A stretch of DNA of 64,000 nt, from positions 31,792 through 95,791 of the forward strand of contig NZ_HG322954.1 in assembly GCF_000455325.1 (NCBI RefSeq), given 5' to 3'. The notes below the pieces were generated by a model. That model did not search any database and was not told where the DNA came from. It saw nothing but the letters and a program-made list of their open reading frames with translations. Source of the DNA: Mycolicibacterium septicum DSM 44393 (lineage in GTDB: Bacteria > Actinomycetota > Actinomycetes > Mycobacteriales > Mycobacteriaceae). This document shows positions 62,497 to 64,000 of the stretch, in pieces (position 1 is the first letter of the stretch; each line of letters opens with the position of its first letter). The translations under genes were made by a program, and so were the position numbers.

Positions 62497-63564
62497 AACG
62501 CGACACACCATCCCACGCCGCGCCGCTCCCCCAGGCTGGATCGGGACATCGCTCTACACGCGGACGCCCGCACCGACCAACACGTGCGCACAGGCAGCAA
62601 ACGCGATCATGCACACGATGTTGGCCGAAACCTGGCATTGAACCTGGCACTCAACGCTGGCTGCGACGCGGATCCCTATGCAGCCGACCGCCTCGACCAC
62701 AATGTGTCTTCCAGCACCGTCCACTGCGTTGGTATGGGTTCCATGCAGCATCAAGCGTGCGGCATCATCCAGTGCCTAGCCGCGCGCCCTGGGGAAACCC
62801 GCACGTCAGACGCGGCGACACATGCGCGCCACTGCCGCGCTGAATACCTGACCCGATACCTGCTCCAATACCAGTGCCAATACCTAATGGCAGGTGTGCG
62901 CCAATATTGGGCGGACTGCCTCAGTCACCACGCGGGAGTAAGCAGCGCTGGCCATGCCACCGCAGACGCGAACCGGGGCCGCGATGAATAACAGCAACCA
63001 TGTATGCACAGATATTCGTACCGGTATGACGTCATCAACAACGCGGCAGGTTTCCAGAAAAATTGTGTGCGCGGTTCGGCGTGTCGCAACGCCGTCCATA
63101 CCGCGCACTGTGCAATGCCGAGTTCCGTGGTCAATAGAGGCGCCCGCTTTAGACCGGATGCGGTACGCCGTTGTGCGTACAGTCGACACCACGACACCGA
63201 TATCAACAGGTTCCGCAGTCGTACCACCTATGCGGGTACAGGTAGCGATCCGTCTATTGCCGCAAACTGAGCCCATTGCTGGGACATCCATTTGTATTGC
63301 TGTTGGTCTGCGGGTCGGTGTCGCCGTGGATAGATCAGTGAGGCACCACACCCAGGCATCGGTTGTTCAATCAGTAGGTATTGGCACCCGTGGCCCAGCA
63401 GGTCGTGTTGCACACCGCGGGGTGCGAACCCACCCTGCCCACACTGCGCGACACCGCATCTCGCAAAATGTCCGCCACCGAGCAGCAGCCACAGTGCATG
63501 TCGCTGCCTATGCGAATGTCGCGCAGCGCATTGGGGTAGCCACAGTCCGGACCGCCTGACAGCT
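62497..63564. repeat. Non-coding array with 12-bp phased purine-pyrimidine steps
   Basis: When the sequence is cut into 12-mers from 62497, bases 2 and 3 are purine then pyrimidine in 84 of 89 consecutive units. The five exceptions are at 62533, 62797, 62989, 63253 and 63433. Other positions vary, though local units are near-identical: AACCTGGCA at 62629 and 62641, and TACC at 62845, 62857, 62869 and 62881. All reading frames contain stops or unusual products, and the phase continues across stops. The signal fades before 62497 and stops after 63564. A partition site or other protein-binding array is the likeliest role. Confidence 0.8.
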
Positions 63565-63708
63565 CAGCAGTCGTCGAGATACAAATACCCGGCCTCTGCA
63601 GCTGCGACCTGGGGTTTAGTCCGGGCTGGGTGGAGCTCCTACGCAGGCCGCGCGGAATTGCGCCCCCAGCTTGGCCTCTCGCGTAACTAACCGCCTACCG
63701 AGCGTTAT

Positions 63709-64000
63709 CTATCGCGGCAGGGCGGGATCGGCCCCTCCTGGCGCTGTGGGGGCCTTTTCGCTGGTCATGGTGTGGATGTGAGCGACCGGGTCAGAGCCCC
63801 TTGGGTTTGGGAGGGCGTCTGTGATGGCCGGGTTGTCGTGGCCCCAGCCTGGGCCGTGCGTCTTGGCAAGCCTGGGCAGTGAAACGCTGACAGCCGAGGA
63901 CAGTGCGTAGCCCTGGGCTGGCAGGGTCAGGAATGCCGCAATCCTGCCAACCATGGCGAACGCAAACCCTCCGACAACGATCCAAGCACTGCTTGCGGTG
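63709..64000 (-). CDS. Membrane-protein gene cut by the right edge (3' part)
   Basis: The frame is open from the window end to the stop at 63709, so the start lies beyond 64000. At least 96 residues are visible: a hydrophobic segment (SAWIVVGGFAFAMVGRIAAF) followed by a Pro/Asp-rich hydrophilic tail. The function cannot be told. The stretch 63565-63708 to its left holds nothing that I recognise. Confidence 0.5.
   Translation of the reverse strand, partial: TASSAWIVVGGFAFAMVGRIAAFLTLPAQGYALSSAVSVSLPRLAKTHGPGWGHDNPAITDALPNPRGSDPVAHIHTMTSEKAPTAPGGADPALPR

Noticed and set aside
62314..62991. 225-codon open frame on the plus strand upstream of parA
   Set aside because: Product is His/Arg-rich without domains and overlaps the parA start. 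The 12-bp phase continues past its stop codon, so the pattern is not due to coding.
62954..63559. 201-codon open frame on the plus strand
   Set aside because: Lies in a different frame inside the same phased array. Odd composition and no ribosome binding site.
1..64000. CRISPR array, tRNA and rRNA genes
   Set aside because: No regularly spaced 25-40 bp repeats with unique spacers and no tRNA- or rRNA-like sequence was seen. The 12-bp array has no conserved repeat or spacer of CRISPR size.

Overview
This window is part of a large, GC-rich conjugative plasmid (or integrated relative) from a mycobacterium. The evidence is a complete type VII (ESX) locus with PE, PPE, Esp and Esx proteins, an Actinobacteria-type MobF relaxase, a VirB4/VirB6/VirB8-like type IV apparatus, a primase-like replication protein and a ParA/ParB pair. 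No rRNA, tRNA or housekeeping gene was seen. The layout matches the pRAW type of mycobacterial conjugative plasmid, in which a plasmid ESX system (ESX-P) and a T4SS are both needed for transfer.

Layout. 1-8.2 kb: relaxase-helicase (5' end outside the window), a small protein, a large inverted repeat, an HTH protein and a VirD4-like coupling ATPase. 8.3-21.2 kb: one long leftward operon with many 4-bp start/stop overlaps. It encodes membrane proteins, a VirB8/TcpC-like protein, a pilin-sized membrane protein, VirB4, VirB6 and then EccA, and ends in a PLD-family nuclease and a HEPN-motif protein. 21.3-28.2 kb: an XRE regulator, a membrane protein, an HNH-NACHT protein that is probably antiphage, and an unusual Phd-antitoxin/FtsK fusion. 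28.2-56.5 kb: the leftward ESX locus. In transcription order it holds Esp-type substrates and chaperones, a TnpB insertion, membrane proteins, an acetyltransferase, EccB, EccC, PE, PPE, two Esx proteins, EspG, EspI, EccD, MycP, EccE and a DUF2637 protein. The core order resembles chromosomal ESX-2. 56.6-64 kb: the maintenance region with a candidate origin, AEP-type Rep, small regulators, ParB/ParA, a 1.07-kb non-coding array and a gene cut by the right edge.

How it fits together: relaxase and VirD4 would process and deliver DNA, the VirB proteins and ESX-P would form the envelope machinery, EccA links the two operons, and the Esp/PE/PPE/Esx proteins are the likely ESX substrates. The HNH-NACHT, PLD and HEPN proteins look like defence cargo.

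Most notable observations: (1) upstream of parA, about 1.07 kb of non-coding DNA carries a purine-pyrimidine step at a fixed phase every 12 bp in 84 of 89 consecutive units; (2) EccE and a secreted-type ESX protein share a domain of about 90 residues; (3) a Phd/YefM-like domain is fused to a single EccC-like ATPase; (4) several ESX substrates carry Asn where the YxxxD/E export signal normally has Asp or Glu.
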